Assembly: GCF_003589925.1 (NCBI RefSeq)
Contig: NZ_CP032382.1
Location: 2,480,001-2,544,000, forward strand
DNA from: Chryseolinea soli
Lineage (GTDB): Bacteria; Bacteroidota; Bacteroidia; Cytophagales; Cyclobacteriaceae
DNA: 64,000 nucleotides
Direction: 5' to 3'
The position numbers and the translations under genes were made by a program. Below are positions 1 to 8,543 of this stretch, in pieces. The notes under the pieces are model-generated. The model was not told the origin of the DNA and did no database searches. It saw nothing but the letters and a program-made list of their open reading frames with translations. How positions within the stretch are numbered: position 1 is the stretch's first letter; each line of letters opens with the position of its first letter.

Positions 1-959
1 TGCACGATCTTCTGTTCCATTTGATTAAAAAACTTCGCCCGCTCTTTTTCCCCCGTCGTACTGATTAGCACCGACTTGTTAATGAGATTAATAAGATAAT
101 CCTCCGTCTGCTGACAGAAAGGTTCCTGCGTTGTGGTAAGAATGTTCATCGTGTTATAAGGGATAAAGGTTACTCGTTTATCCCCCATCCGAAATAGAAT
201 GGTGTTGTCCGCGATCAGCAGATCGTTCTTATAAAGATGAAATTTATTCTCAACACTTGCCTTAAACCCTACACTCGCCCACGAACGAATCTCCTGCACC
301 AGCGCGATGTATTCATTACAAAGCTGTGTCCCATATTTCGGGTCGGCGAAGAATCCGCACTCATGATAAAACTCGATCTGCCGCAACGTCACGTTCAGCG
401 TCTCTTCACTCCATATTTCAATGCGTGGCGTCTCCGTATATCGCTTCCAGATCTTTTCCCCCAGCGCGACCAATTCCCTCGGGATGAGGTCGGGCGAGAA
501 CGGTACATTCTGATAGCCTTCTTCTTTCAACACAGAGTTCATCCAAAAGAACATTTTGAAGGGCCCCATCAGCGGCGAATTGAAATAATAGAACACCGGA
601 ATGTCTTTCGCGAAATAGATGAGCTGTTTGTCGGCAAAGGGAACCAACATTTCCAGGTTGTTCAACACAGACTTCAGCCATTTATCAAACGTGAAATGCT
701 GCGAATCCACTACCCTGTAGTGAAACGACACCATTTCATTGGAAGGTGACAGCAACGCATCCACCGACACCCCAAAGCGGTTACAAAGCGTCTTCACCTC
801 GTCCAGCGAAAGGATGGTTTCGCCCCGGATGCGGCGGTAGGCGCTGTCGCGGCTGATGTTCAGGATTTCCGAAAGTTCGTCGGCCATGGAAAGATTGGGG
901 GGTAGGCGTTTCTTAACCTGGTCCAAAAAGGCCGATTGGATGTTGTCTGTGAGGATCAT
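1..959 (-). CDS. HTH transcriptional regulator, BetR/XRE-like (3' end outside window)
   Basis: The reading frame runs on the minus strand from an ATG at 959 to the window edge without a stop, giving at least 319 residues, so the C-terminus is missing. Residues about 10-65 look like a helix-turn-helix of the Bacteroidota BetR/XRE type (SMADELSEILNISRDSAYRR followed by a GETILSLDEV segment), expected to bind DNA. The remaining 250 residues are a helical, aromatic-rich region of unknown role, which in this family is thought to be a sensor or dimerisation domain. The gene is divergent from the AraC-type regulator starting at 1290. A palindrome TTTGCAAA overlaps its start codon and is repeated 32 bp upstream, which suggests autoregulation. 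Family call from motif reading only. Confidence 0.75.
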   Translation of the reverse strand, partial: MILTDNIQSAFLDQVKKRLPPNLSMADELSEILNISRDSAYRRIRGETILSLDEVKTLCNRFGVSVDALLSPSNEMVSFHYRVVDSQHFTFDKWLKSVLNNLEMLVPFADKQLIYFAKDIPVFYYFNSPLMGPFKMFFWMNSVLKEEGYQNVPFSPDLIPRELVALGEKIWKRYTETPRIEIWSEETLNVTLRQIEFYHECGFFADPKYGTQLCNEYIALVQEIRSWASVGFKASVENKFHLYKNDLLIADNTILFRMGDKRVTFIPYNTMNILTTTQEPFCQQTEDYLINLINKSVLISTTGEKERAKFFNQMEQKIV

Positions 960-998
960 TTGCAAATAATACTACTAAAGTTTGCGGCCATTTGCAAA
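957..998. promoter_or_regulatory. Paired TTTGCAAA palindromes, candidate operator
   Basis: The 10-mer CATTTGCAAA occurs at 957-966 and 989-998. Each contains the perfect palindrome TTTGCAAA, and the two are 32 bp apart, close to three helical turns. The first overlaps the start codon of the minus-strand HTH gene. The arrangement fits binding by a dimeric regulator, possibly the HTH protein itself; this is inference. The rest of the 960-1289 gap holds nothing else I recognise beyond a purine-rich stretch near 1200-1245. Confidence 0.35.
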
Positions 999-1289
999 AA
1001 ATGCAACTCGCGGGGCGTTTCCATCCCTTGTCAGGCAATCGACGGGTTAGTTTCCATTAATATTATTTCGGGGCTAGGAGAATATGCCACGGCCCGGCCC
1101 AACCCACCCATTACTTTCGAATCGAAGTTTCTCGCGGCCTTTTGGAGCGGCCGCCCACTGCGCCAGGCAGTACATCTTGAAACACGAAGCGGGGATAAAA
1201 GAGGAATGAGGAGGAGAGCGGGGGAGAAGTGTGGGGAATGTTTTCGAGCGCTGGGCGCGGGTCTTCACCAAGCACGAACAAACACCCTT

Positions 1290-2183
1290 ATGAAACCTTA
1301 TATCTTTCCCACCTTCAGCGAACCGGAGATCTTCCTGTCGCTTTCATCGGAGCCCCGTTCCAATAACCGCTGCACGCTGCTCATCATCGACACCGATGAA
1401 TCCCTCGCGGCTTCGTTGGCCACCGCTTTCCAAAACAACTACAACGTGCATGTGGCCACCACCAGTGAACACGGCCTCGCCCTCGCGCAGCGCGTTATGC
1501 CCGACCTCATCCTTACCGAGCTGATGATGCTGACCAACGAAGGCATGCCGCTCTGTGCCCAGCTCAAACAGCAAAATTGTACCTGCCACATTCCGGTCAT
1601 CCTCTTGTCGGAACAAACCGACCACTACAGCAGAATGAAAGGCCTCTACCTGGGCGCCGACGATTTTGTGGTCCGTCCTTTCCATTTCCTGGAGCTGCAA
1701 ATGCGCATCCAAAACCTCATCCAATCGCGCAAAATGCTTCAGCAAAAATATAGCAAGGCCGCCACGCAGCAGACCGCGGTTGCCAACATGCTCTCGGAAG
1801 ACGAGCGCTTCCTGCAACAAGTGATGGCCGTAGCAGAAAAGAACATAGAGAACAGCAGCTTCAACATCGCCGCTTTTGCCCGCGAAATGGGTCTGAGTCG
1901 TGCGCAACTCTACCGCCGCCTCATTGCCGTCACCGGCTATTCCGCCAACGACTTCATGCGCCGCCTCCGTCTGCAGCGCGCCGCCGAAATGCTCCACAAA
2001 AAAGTGGGCAACGTCAGCGAAGTCGCCTACCGCGTAGGCTTCACCAGCCTGTCCTACTTCGCCCGCTGCTTCAAAGAACACCACCAAACCTCCCCCAGCG
2101 ACTACACCCGCCAACCCCAAAGACCCGAAGCAACCGACCGCGTCATCCGGGTGAAATCGAAATCGGAAGTGTGGCATGATTAA
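1290..2183 (+). CDS. AraC-family regulator with degenerate receiver domain
   Basis: A 297-residue protein starting at the ATG at 1290; the open frame extends upstream to 936 but that part has no recognisable coding character. Residues about 29-145 are a CheY-like receiver and residues about 190-290 an AraC-type double helix-turn-helix (FAREMGLSRAQLYRR and VSEVAYRVGFTSLSYFARCF). The receiver is unusual: the phospho-acceptor position reads DLILTELMML, so the usual Asp is Glu77; the acidic pair reads D34-T35-D36 instead of two adjacent acids; and the conserved Lys is Arg129. Ser107 is kept. The architecture matches the output half of Bacteroidota hybrid two-component systems, here as a stand-alone protein. 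Phosphorylation is unlikely, so it may be constitutively active or respond to another signal. Confidence 0.85.
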   Translation: MKPYIFPTFSEPEIFLSLSSEPRSNNRCTLLIIDTDESLAASLATAFQNNYNVHVATTSEHGLALAQRVMPDLILTELMMLTNEGMPLCAQLKQQNCTCHIPVILLSEQTDHYSRMKGLYLGADDFVVRPFHFLELQMRIQNLIQSRKMLQQKYSKAATQQTAVANMLSEDERFLQQVMAVAEKNIENSSFNIAAFAREMGLSRAQLYRRLIAVTGYSANDFMRRLRLQRAAEMLHKKVGNVSEVAYRVGFTSLSYFARCFKEHHQTSPSDYTRQPQRPEATDRVIRVKSKSEVWHD

Positions 2184-2330
2184 GCATCGCTTGGTCAGAC
2201 GGATATCATTTGGATTAGATCCCAGGATGTAAGAGATACTTCGGATCAAAAAAAGGGAATGAATGAAAGAATAAACTTTTAAAACAGAACCCCTGATATC
2301 ATCCAAGCCCGAATGGCTTTCCCATCATAG

Positions 2331-2389
2331 CCCCCAGTGAAACTGGGGGGTAAATTGTATTTTGTTAAAACAACCCGCCTAGACGGGTT
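2331..2389. repeat. Two tandem hairpins in an intergenic region
   Basis: The 317-bp gap 2184-2500 holds no convincing gene. It contains a perfect 8-bp stem with a three-base loop (CCCCCAGT / ACTGGGGG, 2331-2349) and a second inverted repeat (AACCCG / CGGGTT, 2372-2389). A further short one (CCTCT / AGAGG) lies near 2468-2482, next to an A-rich run at about 2445-2455 that would read as a T-tract on the minus strand, so that one might terminate the minus-strand gene ending at 2501. The first pair could be a transcription end point for the plus-strand regulator or a dispersed palindromic element. No genome copies can be checked here. Confidence 0.4.
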
Positions 2390-2500
2390 ATCCCGTTCTA
2401 TGCACAGACAGCAAATAGACAAGTAACAGCAATTGGGCGGTTCGCAAAAAAAAAATCGATTTGAAGACCTCTTCAAGAGAGGGACGAAAAAACTCAACCC

Positions 2501-3706
2501 TTAGTTATTCTCAAACTGCTTCTCCAACGGCGCGATCTTCTCCAAGTCATCCAACACCTTCCGGTCGATCGGCGTCTCCTTGATCACGTTATACTCATCC
2601 CAAAACTTTTTATTATACGGATAGTCCTGATACTGCAATCCATAATTCCGCATCTTCTCCGTCGTCCCGATCCGCGACAGCGGGTTCGGCAACACATGGT
2701 TGATCAGCAAATGCTGCACCAGCTCCGTCTCAAATTTGAATTGATCGGTAGACGCATCATACCACCGCTCCTTCGACGTCACGGTAATATAGTTGAGATA
2801 CATCTTCCCATCATACCGCTTAAAATCGATCGACTTCTTAAAGGAAACAAACTTGCTCACTAGGTTCCTCCGTTTCTCCTGGCTGTCGCCACTGATCTCG
2901 AACTCGAGGTGAAGAATAGAGTAGTCCGCCTTATTGATATACACCTGCAAGAAGAAGTCCTTCGTGTTCGACACCACATAAATTTCCTGGTCGTTATAGA
3001 ACGAATCTTTTTCCCGTACGATGTTGTTCAGAAATTCATCGTCGGCATCGATCTGGCGATACCGAATGTTGTTGTGGAGCAACAGGTCTTCCAACAGGTT
3101 GCGCTGCCCGAAATAGGTGGTGAACTTATTGTCATACCCCAGGCTCTTGCGCACCTCCACCAATTTCACGCGCTCGCGCAGTTTGGATTTGTTGCGCGGC
3201 TCTGCATAGTTCTCGTCAAATATTTTTACGGCCGCTTCCAGCAGGCTGATATAGGTGCCGCCTACTTTTTTCACGTCGCGGTAGAAGCCATCGAGCATGA
3301 AGGGTTGCATGGGAAAATTTTGTTCCACGCGGCTCAAGGCGATCTGCAGGATCTCGCCCCCGGTGAGCGAGTCGGTCACTACGATCTCCGGCAGCATGGT
3401 GGTGGACTTCGACATAAGGATCACCCGGCTTTCGTTTTCCAGCAACGACCAGATCGGGGCCTCAAAATTCTCGTAGCCGATCATGCTGATGACGAGCAGC
3501 TCGTTGCGGTATTCCGATGGAAAGTGAAAATCAAATTCCCCATTCAGGTTGGAAATCGTCCCGATAGGTTTGCCCTTGATGCCAATGGAGGCATAGGTTA
3601 AAGGCTCCTGTGTTTCATTGTCGAGCACCCGGGCGGAGAGGGTCAATTTTTGCCCGTAGGCGCTAAAAAACAGGAGACTTGCCGCGAAAAGGAGTAGTAC
3701 CCTCAT
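2501..3706 (-). CDS. Secreted CarboxypepD_reg-like domain protein
   Basis: A 401-residue exported protein. The N-terminus is a signal peptide (LLLFAASLLFFSAYG, residues 4-18). Residues about 21-105 form a CarboxypepD_reg-like beta-sandwich with the typical LSARVLDNETQEPLTYASIG opening and a GTISNLNGEFDF turn. The remaining 290 residues have no motif I recognise; similar proteins in Cytophagales are annotated only by the N-terminal domain. It has no plug or barrel signature of a TonB-dependent receptor. It is probably monocistronic: it ends at the hairpin-rich gap and is divergent from the LytS kinase. Molecular function unknown. Confidence 0.75.
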   Translation of the reverse strand: MRVLLLFAASLLFFSAYGQKLTLSARVLDNETQEPLTYASIGIKGKPIGTISNLNGEFDFHFPSEYRNELLVISMIGYENFEAPIWSLLENESRVILMSKSTTMLPEIVVTDSLTGGEILQIALSRVEQNFPMQPFMLDGFYRDVKKVGGTYISLLEAAVKIFDENYAEPRNKSKLRERVKLVEVRKSLGYDNKFTTYFGQRNLLEDLLLHNNIRYRQIDADDEFLNNIVREKDSFYNDQEIYVVSNTKDFFLQVYINKADYSILHLEFEISGDSQEKRRNLVSKFVSFKKSIDFKRYDGKMYLNYITVTSKERWYDASTDQFKFETELVQHLLINHVLPNPLSRIGTTEKMRNYGLQYQDYPYNKKFWDEYNVIKETPIDRKVLDDLEKIAPLEKQFENN

Positions 3707-3839
3707 GAAAAGTCCTCAAAGACGAAAGATGGCCATTTGTGCCCGTCTTTCAAACTCCCTGTAGGATATTCCCCGAAAATGAAGATTTACCCCCGTTAAT
3801 CTTTCTTTGAACGGGTTTACGTTTCATTCCGTAACTTTA

Positions 3840-4985
3840 ATGTACAATTTGTACCCCTTGAAATTTTTAGAGGACATACCGCGCATTTGGAAGAAAGCCT
3901 ATCTCTGGCTGTGTTTCTGGTATGCCATAAATTATGGTGTTGGAACGTTCATTGAATGGGAACTGAACACACCACACACCTACATTTTCTGGAATGCCCT
4001 CTACCTTTTTGAGGCCCTTTGCCTCCTCATCATCGGCATTTTTTTCTATTCCAATTGGCTGTTCCAGTTCAGCATCTACGTCCAGGTGGCCGGTCACGCC
4101 ATTGGGGCGACCCTGCACTTCCTGATCATGGGGTCGCTGTCGTATTACCTGGAGAATTATGTAGAAGGCTATATCGGCTGGGACGTGTGGCTGGCACACT
4201 TACAAGGGTTGTTGCGCTGGGAGGGGCTGCATTTTCACGATCAATACATCATCACCGTGGGGGTGTATTATGTGATCAGCTACTTCAAGGGTTTGCAGAA
4301 GCGGGAGGCCGAAAAAAGCGAGCTGTCGCTGAAGAACCGCGAAATGCAGATCTCGCTGCTGAAGTCGCAGATCAACCCTCATTTTTTGTTCAACACGCTC
4401 AACTCGATCAATACGCTGATCGGTTCCAGCAAGGAACAGGCCCGCAAAGTGATCACCCAGCTTTCCGACATCTTCCGCTATGCCCTGGATTCACATGGCG
4501 ACCAGATGGTGAAGCTTATCCACGAATTGGATTTTATCGACAACTATATTCGCATCCAGCAGGTCCGCTTTGGCGACCGCATGAAGTTTGTGAAGCAGGT
4601 GGATTTCACCTGTCTGGGGGTGGAAATCCCGCCCATGATCCTCCAGCCGCTGGTGGAGAACTCCGTAAAATACGGCATCGCCCCCAAAGACGATGGCGGC
4701 ACCATCATTCTCACCGTGAAGCGCTTTAACAATATGATCTTTTTTGAAGTTAAAGATGACGGGCTGGGCTCCAACGCCAAGAAGGTGATGGATGGCAGCT
4801 CCAGCGGCGTGGGCTTGAACAACACCGATCTGCGATTAAAGAGTATCTTCGGACCAGGTTCCGGGCTCCGCATACGGTCAAACGAGTGGGGATATTCCGT
4901 GAGCTTCTTCATCCCGTTTGAAGACGCCGAACAGCAAAACCAAGTATCATCAACCATAGACGAATTAAATAGCAAAGCAGTATGA
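3840..4985 (+). CDS. LytS-family sensor histidine kinase
   Basis: A 381-residue membrane histidine kinase. The ATG at 3840 was chosen over an in-frame TTG at 3807. About four transmembrane segments fill residues 20-150 with no extracellular sensor domain, then a short coiled coil leads to the His_kinase domain. The phospho-acceptor is His181 in QINPHFLFNTLNSINTLI. An N-box (MILQPLVENSVKYGI) and a G-box (GVGLNNTDLRLKSIFG) of the HATPase fold follow. The stop overlaps the start of the LytTR regulator by four bases (ATGA), so the two are translationally coupled and form a two-component pair. The signal sensed is unknown. Confidence 0.93.
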   Translation: MYNLYPLKFLEDIPRIWKKAYLWLCFWYAINYGVGTFIEWELNTPHTYIFWNALYLFEALCLLIIGIFFYSNWLFQFSIYVQVAGHAIGATLHFLIMGSLSYYLENYVEGYIGWDVWLAHLQGLLRWEGLHFHDQYIITVGVYYVISYFKGLQKREAEKSELSLKNREMQISLLKSQINPHFLFNTLNSINTLIGSSKEQARKVITQLSDIFRYALDSHGDQMVKLIHELDFIDNYIRIQQVRFGDRMKFVKQVDFTCLGVEIPPMILQPLVENSVKYGIAPKDDGGTIILTVKRFNNMIFFEVKDDGLGSNAKKVMDGSSSGVGLNNTDLRLKSIFGPGSGLRIRSNEWGYSVSFFIPFEDAEQQNQVSSTIDELNSKAV

Positions 4986-5725
4986 ACATAACCTGTGTTA
5001 TCGTAGACGACGAAAAGTTAGCACGTGATCTTCTCCAGGAATATTTGCAACAGATGCCCAACATCCAGGTGTTGGCCGAAGCCAGCAAGGGAAAGGACGC
5101 CGTGGAAACCATCGACAAGTTGAAACCCGACCTCGTGTTTCTCGACGTACAAATGCCCGGCATGACCGGCTTCGACGTGCTCGACGAGATTACGCACGAC
5201 CCATACGTTATTTTCTGTACGGCCTACGACCAGTACGCCATCAAAGCCTTCGAAAAAAATGCGGTCGACTATATTCTGAAGCCCCTGGACCAGGAGCGCT
5301 TCAAGCTCGGCGTGGAGCGGGCCATCAACCGCATGAAGGTGGAACAGAACAACGTGGGCGAACTGCTGCGCAACCTCAAGACCGAAAACAAGACCAGCTA
5401 CGATTCGCACATCTTCGTGCAAAAATCGGAGAAGCTGCTCAATCTTCCCGTGGAGGAAATTGTTTACCTGGAAGCTTCCGGCGACTACACCATCCTCACG
5501 ACAAAGAACGATCAGTTTGTCAGCTCTTCGGGTATCGGTAAACTGGAGGAGATTCTGAATCCGGAGACATTCATTCGCGTACACCGCAGTACCATCATCA
5601 ACATCAACAGCTTGAAAGAAATTGAAAAGCATTTCAACGGCGGTATGGTGGTGAAAATGCTAAACGGCAAGAGCTTCCCGGTGAGCCGGACGTATGCGAA
5701 ATTGATACGGAAGAAAGTAGTATAA
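4982..5725 (+). CDS. LytTR-family response regulator
   Basis: A 247-residue regulator. The N-terminal receiver (residues 1-120) has the acidic pair D9-D10, the phospho-acceptor Asp55 in LVFLDVQMPGM, and the conserved Lys in YILKPLD. The C-terminal LytTR domain (residues about 145-245) binds DNA through beta strands (VEEIVYLEASGDYT, FIRVHRSTIININ). It is coupled to the upstream LytS kinase by an ATGA overlap and is the presumed phosphotransfer partner. A strong rho-independent terminator at 5753 closes the pair, so this is a complete two-gene operon. Confidence 0.95.
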   Translation: MNITCVIVDDEKLARDLLQEYLQQMPNIQVLAEASKGKDAVETIDKLKPDLVFLDVQMPGMTGFDVLDEITHDPYVIFCTAYDQYAIKAFEKNAVDYILKPLDQERFKLGVERAINRMKVEQNNVGELLRNLKTENKTSYDSHIFVQKSEKLLNLPVEEIVYLEASGDYTILTTKNDQFVSSSGIGKLEEILNPETFIRVHRSTIININSLKEIEKHFNGGMVVKMLNGKSFPVSRTYAKLIRKKVV

Positions 5726-5752
5726 GATTTTTTGATTCAACCCAGATTGGAA

Positions 5753-5783
5753 GGGCTGTGCCGAGAGGTGCAGTCCTTTTTTT
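5753..5783 (+). terminator. Rho-independent terminator after the LytTR gene
   Basis: GGGCTGTGCC (5753-5762) pairs over 10 bp, including G-U pairs, with GGTGCAGTCC (5767-5776) around a GAGA tetraloop and is followed by seven T. It ends the LytS/LytTR transcript and lies four bases from the stop of the converging DUF4230 gene. Confidence 0.85.
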
Positions 5784-5786
5784 GAT

Positions 5787-6437
5787 TTATAATTTCTCGA
5801 TCCGCGCGCGTTCTACGTAATGGATCTCCACGTCTTTGCCATGTCCTTTCAAGATGGCCCGCAACTTGGTCTCCATTTCTGTCTGTGCTTTGCTCACAAA
5901 GACACCTTGCTCGGCATAGGCGCGGGCGTCGCGCGTGAAGGCATTCATGGCCTGCGAGCGGTCATCCTGGTGCACCCAGTTCCACAAGCCGTGCTCGTCT
6001 TGAAACTTCACGTCTGGCATCGGCTCCAGCGACAACAGTTGCGCGTGGGGGAGGGTGACAATAGCTTTTGTGTCGTCGATGGTGATGCTGAACCTTTTAT
6101 TTAGATCGAAGCCAGCCTTGGCTTCGAACGTTCCAGTGATGTCGATTTTTTTGGTGCTGCCCAGCATCGTATTCGTCCAGGCATAGTGATGTTGGAATTT
6201 CTGCGAAAGCGTGGCCACCTCCAGGATGGGAGTTTGTTGTTGCAGCACCACGGTGTTGTTCACGGTGACTTCCGGTGTCACGTGAAAGGCGGCGGCAATG
6301 TCGTGGCCAATTTGTTTTGCGCCGGCGTAGCTTTTCTCGGCCAGTCGAGTGGGAATAACCACCACGATAACATAGGCGGTAATAGCCACCGTGATCAGCA
6401 ACACGATGAGCAATATGATCTTTCGGTTGGAGAACAT
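5787..6437 (-). CDS. DUF4230 domain protein
   Basis: A 216-residue membrane-anchored protein. One transmembrane helix at residues about 6-28 (IILLIVLLITVAITAYVIVV) is followed by an extracytoplasmic domain resembling DUF4230, with the usual patterns of a VTLPHAQLLSLEP stretch and a C-terminal RAIL / VEIHYV segment. The role of this family is unknown. It lies 21 bp downstream of the anti-sigma/TonB fusion on the same strand and may share its transcript, but there is no functional evidence for a link. Confidence 0.75.
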   Translation of the reverse strand: MFSNRKIILLIVLLITVAITAYVIVVVIPTRLAEKSYAGAKQIGHDIAAAFHVTPEVTVNNTVVLQQQTPILEVATLSQKFQHHYAWTNTMLGSTKKIDITGTFEAKAGFDLNKRFSITIDDTKAIVTLPHAQLLSLEPMPDVKFQDEHGLWNWVHQDDRSQAMNAFTRDARAYAEQGVFVSKAQTEMETKLRAILKGHGKDVEIHYVERARIEKL

Positions 6438-6458
6438 GCGTGGGGTTTGGGTGGAGGA

Positions 6459-7901
6459 TTATTTTTTGGGTAACACAAATTTCATTCTCACTTTCACCCG
6501 GTCGCGCACGGCCTCGTTGGCACGTTTGGTAGGAAACCATTTGGGGCCTTGACGCACCAGGCGCATCACTTCCTCGTCGCATCCAAAGCCGATTCCTTTT
6601 ACTACGGAGAAGTCCGAAAGCAGTCCGGTTGATTCGACCGTAAATTGAATGGTCACCCGTCCTTCCACTTTATTTTCAATGGCTTGCTGCGGGTAGAGCA
6701 GATTTTTTTCAAGGTATTGTTTATAGGCGCGGCGTCCCCCTTCGGGGCTCGCGAGTTCCAGGGCTTCGGCGCGTTCCTCGTCTTTGTCGAAGGCCGGTTG
6801 ATAACCGGTCACCACCACCTCGCTGAGTTGGGATGCGTCCACATCCAATTGTACGTCTACTTTGGCTTTTTTAGTGTCGACCTCCTGGCTGGTGTAGCCA
6901 ATGTAGGTGAATGAGAGTTTGTCGTTTTCCTGGAGCGTGATCTGGTAATCACCCGTGGCGTCGGTAACGGTACCGATGCTGGAGCCTTTGATCATTACGT
7001 TCACACCGGGCAATCCCTCACCGTCTTCGCCGGTCACGCGCCCGGTCACTACTTTTGGTTTGGTCACTACTTTTGATTCCGTCACAGCCACGCCAGCCAT
7101 ACGGCCCTGCAAGGCTTTGGATAGAGCGATCGTTGAGTCGGCTTGTTGGTTTTTATTGGACGAAACGTATCCATCCAATGTAGAGGGGGCGGCCCGCTCA
7201 CCTTGCGCTCTCTTTCTTTTGACATCGGATTGCACCAGGGCATCGTCGGCTTGTTCCTTGAGAATGAATTGATCTGCTTTTTCCTCGGGCACTGTGGCAG
7301 GCGCACTTTGTGTTGCCGATTCGGTTTTTGCCACTTGTGCCTGCTCCTCAGTTTCAGTGGCCCTGTACTCTGCTCCACTGGCGTCACCGGATGCGGGGGC
7401 TTCCAAAACTATCGGTGAGGGTTTCTGGTTTTCGTCGGATAGCGAAAAGGTTAAATTTTCCTGAGATGGCGGAGCTTGCGCCTGTGAAGGTTTCTCCTCG
7501 GCCGGCGTAGGAGCCGGTTCTTTTTTTGGAGGAGCCGGTGTTATTTTTTTATCTAGGTCCAGGTCCTGGATCATCGACAAATCTTCCCTTTTGTTCCGTG
7601 AGGAGAGTTGAAAAATGATCACGGAGGCCACGGCCACAACGGCAAGCCCCGCGGCAATGCGCGCGCTCCATACCCAAAGCGAAACGACTTTCTTTTCTTC
7701 TTTTCTGACGATGCGTTGTTGGAGTGCACGCTGCAGATCAAGCAGATCGGCCTCGAATTCCGGAGGCTCGATTTCACTGGCGCCTTCCAGGGCATCGGCC
7801 AAAAAAGGATCGCTCAGCGCCTTTTTTTCGAGCGCGTGCATTTCTGCGGGGCTGAGTTCGCCTTTCAGGTATTTGTCGATATCGTTTTTCAGGTCAGCCA
7901 T
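6459..7901 (-). CDS. Anti-sigma-like / CarboxypepD_reg / TonB C-terminal fusion protein
   Basis: A 480-residue single-pass membrane protein. Residues 1-70 are a helical, cytoplasmic, anti-sigma-like region (DIDKYLKGELSPAEMHALEK). A transmembrane helix lies at about 78-98, then a long Pro/Ala/Glu/Gln linker to 255. Next come ALQGRMAGVAV (263-273), a CarboxypepD_reg-like domain (284-353), SEVVVTGY (360-367) and a TonB C-terminal domain (about 398-478). ALQGRMAGV and EVVVTGY closely resemble signatures at the N-terminus of SusC/RagA receptors, although the order is rearranged. The start overlaps the end of the sigma gene by eight bases, as expected for a sigma/anti-sigma pair. TonB_C normally contacts receptor TonB boxes, so the protein could link outer-membrane transport to sigma release; that is inference. 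Confidence 0.8.
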   Translation of the reverse strand: MADLKNDIDKYLKGELSPAEMHALEKKALSDPFLADALEGASEIEPPEFEADLLDLQRALQQRIVRKEEKKVVSLWVWSARIAAGLAVVAVASVIIFQLSSRNKREDLSMIQDLDLDKKITPAPPKKEPAPTPAEEKPSQAQAPPSQENLTFSLSDENQKPSPIVLEAPASGDASGAEYRATETEEQAQVAKTESATQSAPATVPEEKADQFILKEQADDALVQSDVKRKRAQGERAAPSTLDGYVSSNKNQQADSTIALSKALQGRMAGVAVTESKVVTKPKVVTGRVTGEDGEGLPGVNVMIKGSSIGTVTDATGDYQITLQENDKLSFTYIGYTSQEVDTKKAKVDVQLDVDASQLSEVVVTGYQPAFDKDEERAEALELASPEGGRRAYKQYLEKNLLYPQQAIENKVEGRVTIQFTVESTGLLSDFSVVKGIGFGCDEEVMRLVRQGPKWFPTKRANEAVRDRVKVRMKFVLPKK

Positions 7902-8457
7902 GTTGCTCCATGCAGAGCTTCAGGTTGCGTTTTCCGTTTTGAATATAACTCTTCACTTTGTTTGCATCGTAACCGGTCAGGTCGCCGATGTCTTTATAAC
8001 ACTTTTGCTGAAGATAAAACAACTCCACACACCGTTTCTGTTCAGCGGCCAGCGTGCCGATGCACTTTTCCAGTTGCGAAAGGTTGGCCTCCAGGTCCGG
8101 TTCCTCTTCCAGATGCAAAGCGGGGCTGTCTTCCATAAGAAAAGGCGAAATTTCTTCGAAATTCTTGCCTTTTCGGGCCCTGAGCTGCATCAGGCAGTGG
8201 TTTCGGGCCGTCACATAGAGCCAGCTCTTAAAATGAGCAACGTCGTGTTCCTTTAAACTGTTTACCAGCTTTTCGAATATCTGCATCACCGCATCGCGGC
8301 TTTCCTCCCTGTCTTTCAGGTACTTCAGACACACTCCGTAGGTGAGCGACATGTAGCGGTTATACAATTCCCCCAAAATATCCAGCGCGCCCGACACCTT
8401 ATAGTGTTGGATCAGCTCGGCGTCGGTCGACGCCTTATATTCTTTGGGAGAAAGCAT
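7894..8457 (-). CDS. ECF-type sigma-70 family RNA polymerase sigma factor
   Basis: A 187-residue sigma factor of ECF size. Region 2 spans residues about 25-95 (GVCLKYLKDREESRDAVMQI, then WLYVTARNHCLMQLR), and region 4 spans about 125-185 with a helix-turn-helix (CYKDIGDLTGYDANKVKSYI). Between them is an acidic linker (EISPFLMEDSPALHLEEEP). It overlaps the downstream anti-sigma/TonB fusion by eight bases and is divergent from the vWA protein gene starting at 8544, which may be a target. Regulon unknown. Confidence 0.92.
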   Translation of the reverse strand: MLSPKEYKASTDAELIQHYKVSGALDILGELYNRYMSLTYGVCLKYLKDREESRDAVMQIFEKLVNSLKEHDVAHFKSWLYVTARNHCLMQLRARKGKNFEEISPFLMEDSPALHLEEEPDLEANLSQLEKCIGTLAAEQKRCVELFYLQQKCYKDIGDLTGYDANKVKSYIQNGKRNLKLCMEQHG

Positions 8458-8543
8458 TTTTGAAAAATAGTAAAAAAATAATTGGATGCTTTATGGAATC
8501 GGAAGACCGGCATCATCTCAGTAGCAAACAAAATCATTTTGCT

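Noticed and set aside
936..1289. N-terminal extension of the AraC gene
   Set aside because: The extension has no similarity to receivers, overlaps the divergent HTH start and its operator, and the ATG at 1290 fits the family.
1344..2306. Long minus-strand frame opposite the AraC gene
   Set aside because: It mirrors the codons of the well-supported AraC-type gene, is rich in His, Gly and Val in an unnatural way, and has no motif.
2279..2497. 72-residue minus-strand frame in the hairpin-rich gap
   Set aside because: It runs through the inverted repeats and has no signal, domain or ribosome site; more likely a by-product of the repeat sequence.
3831..3838. TAACTTTA as a promoter for the first LytS gene
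   Set aside because: It would start transcription at or after the ATG at 3840, so it is probably chance.
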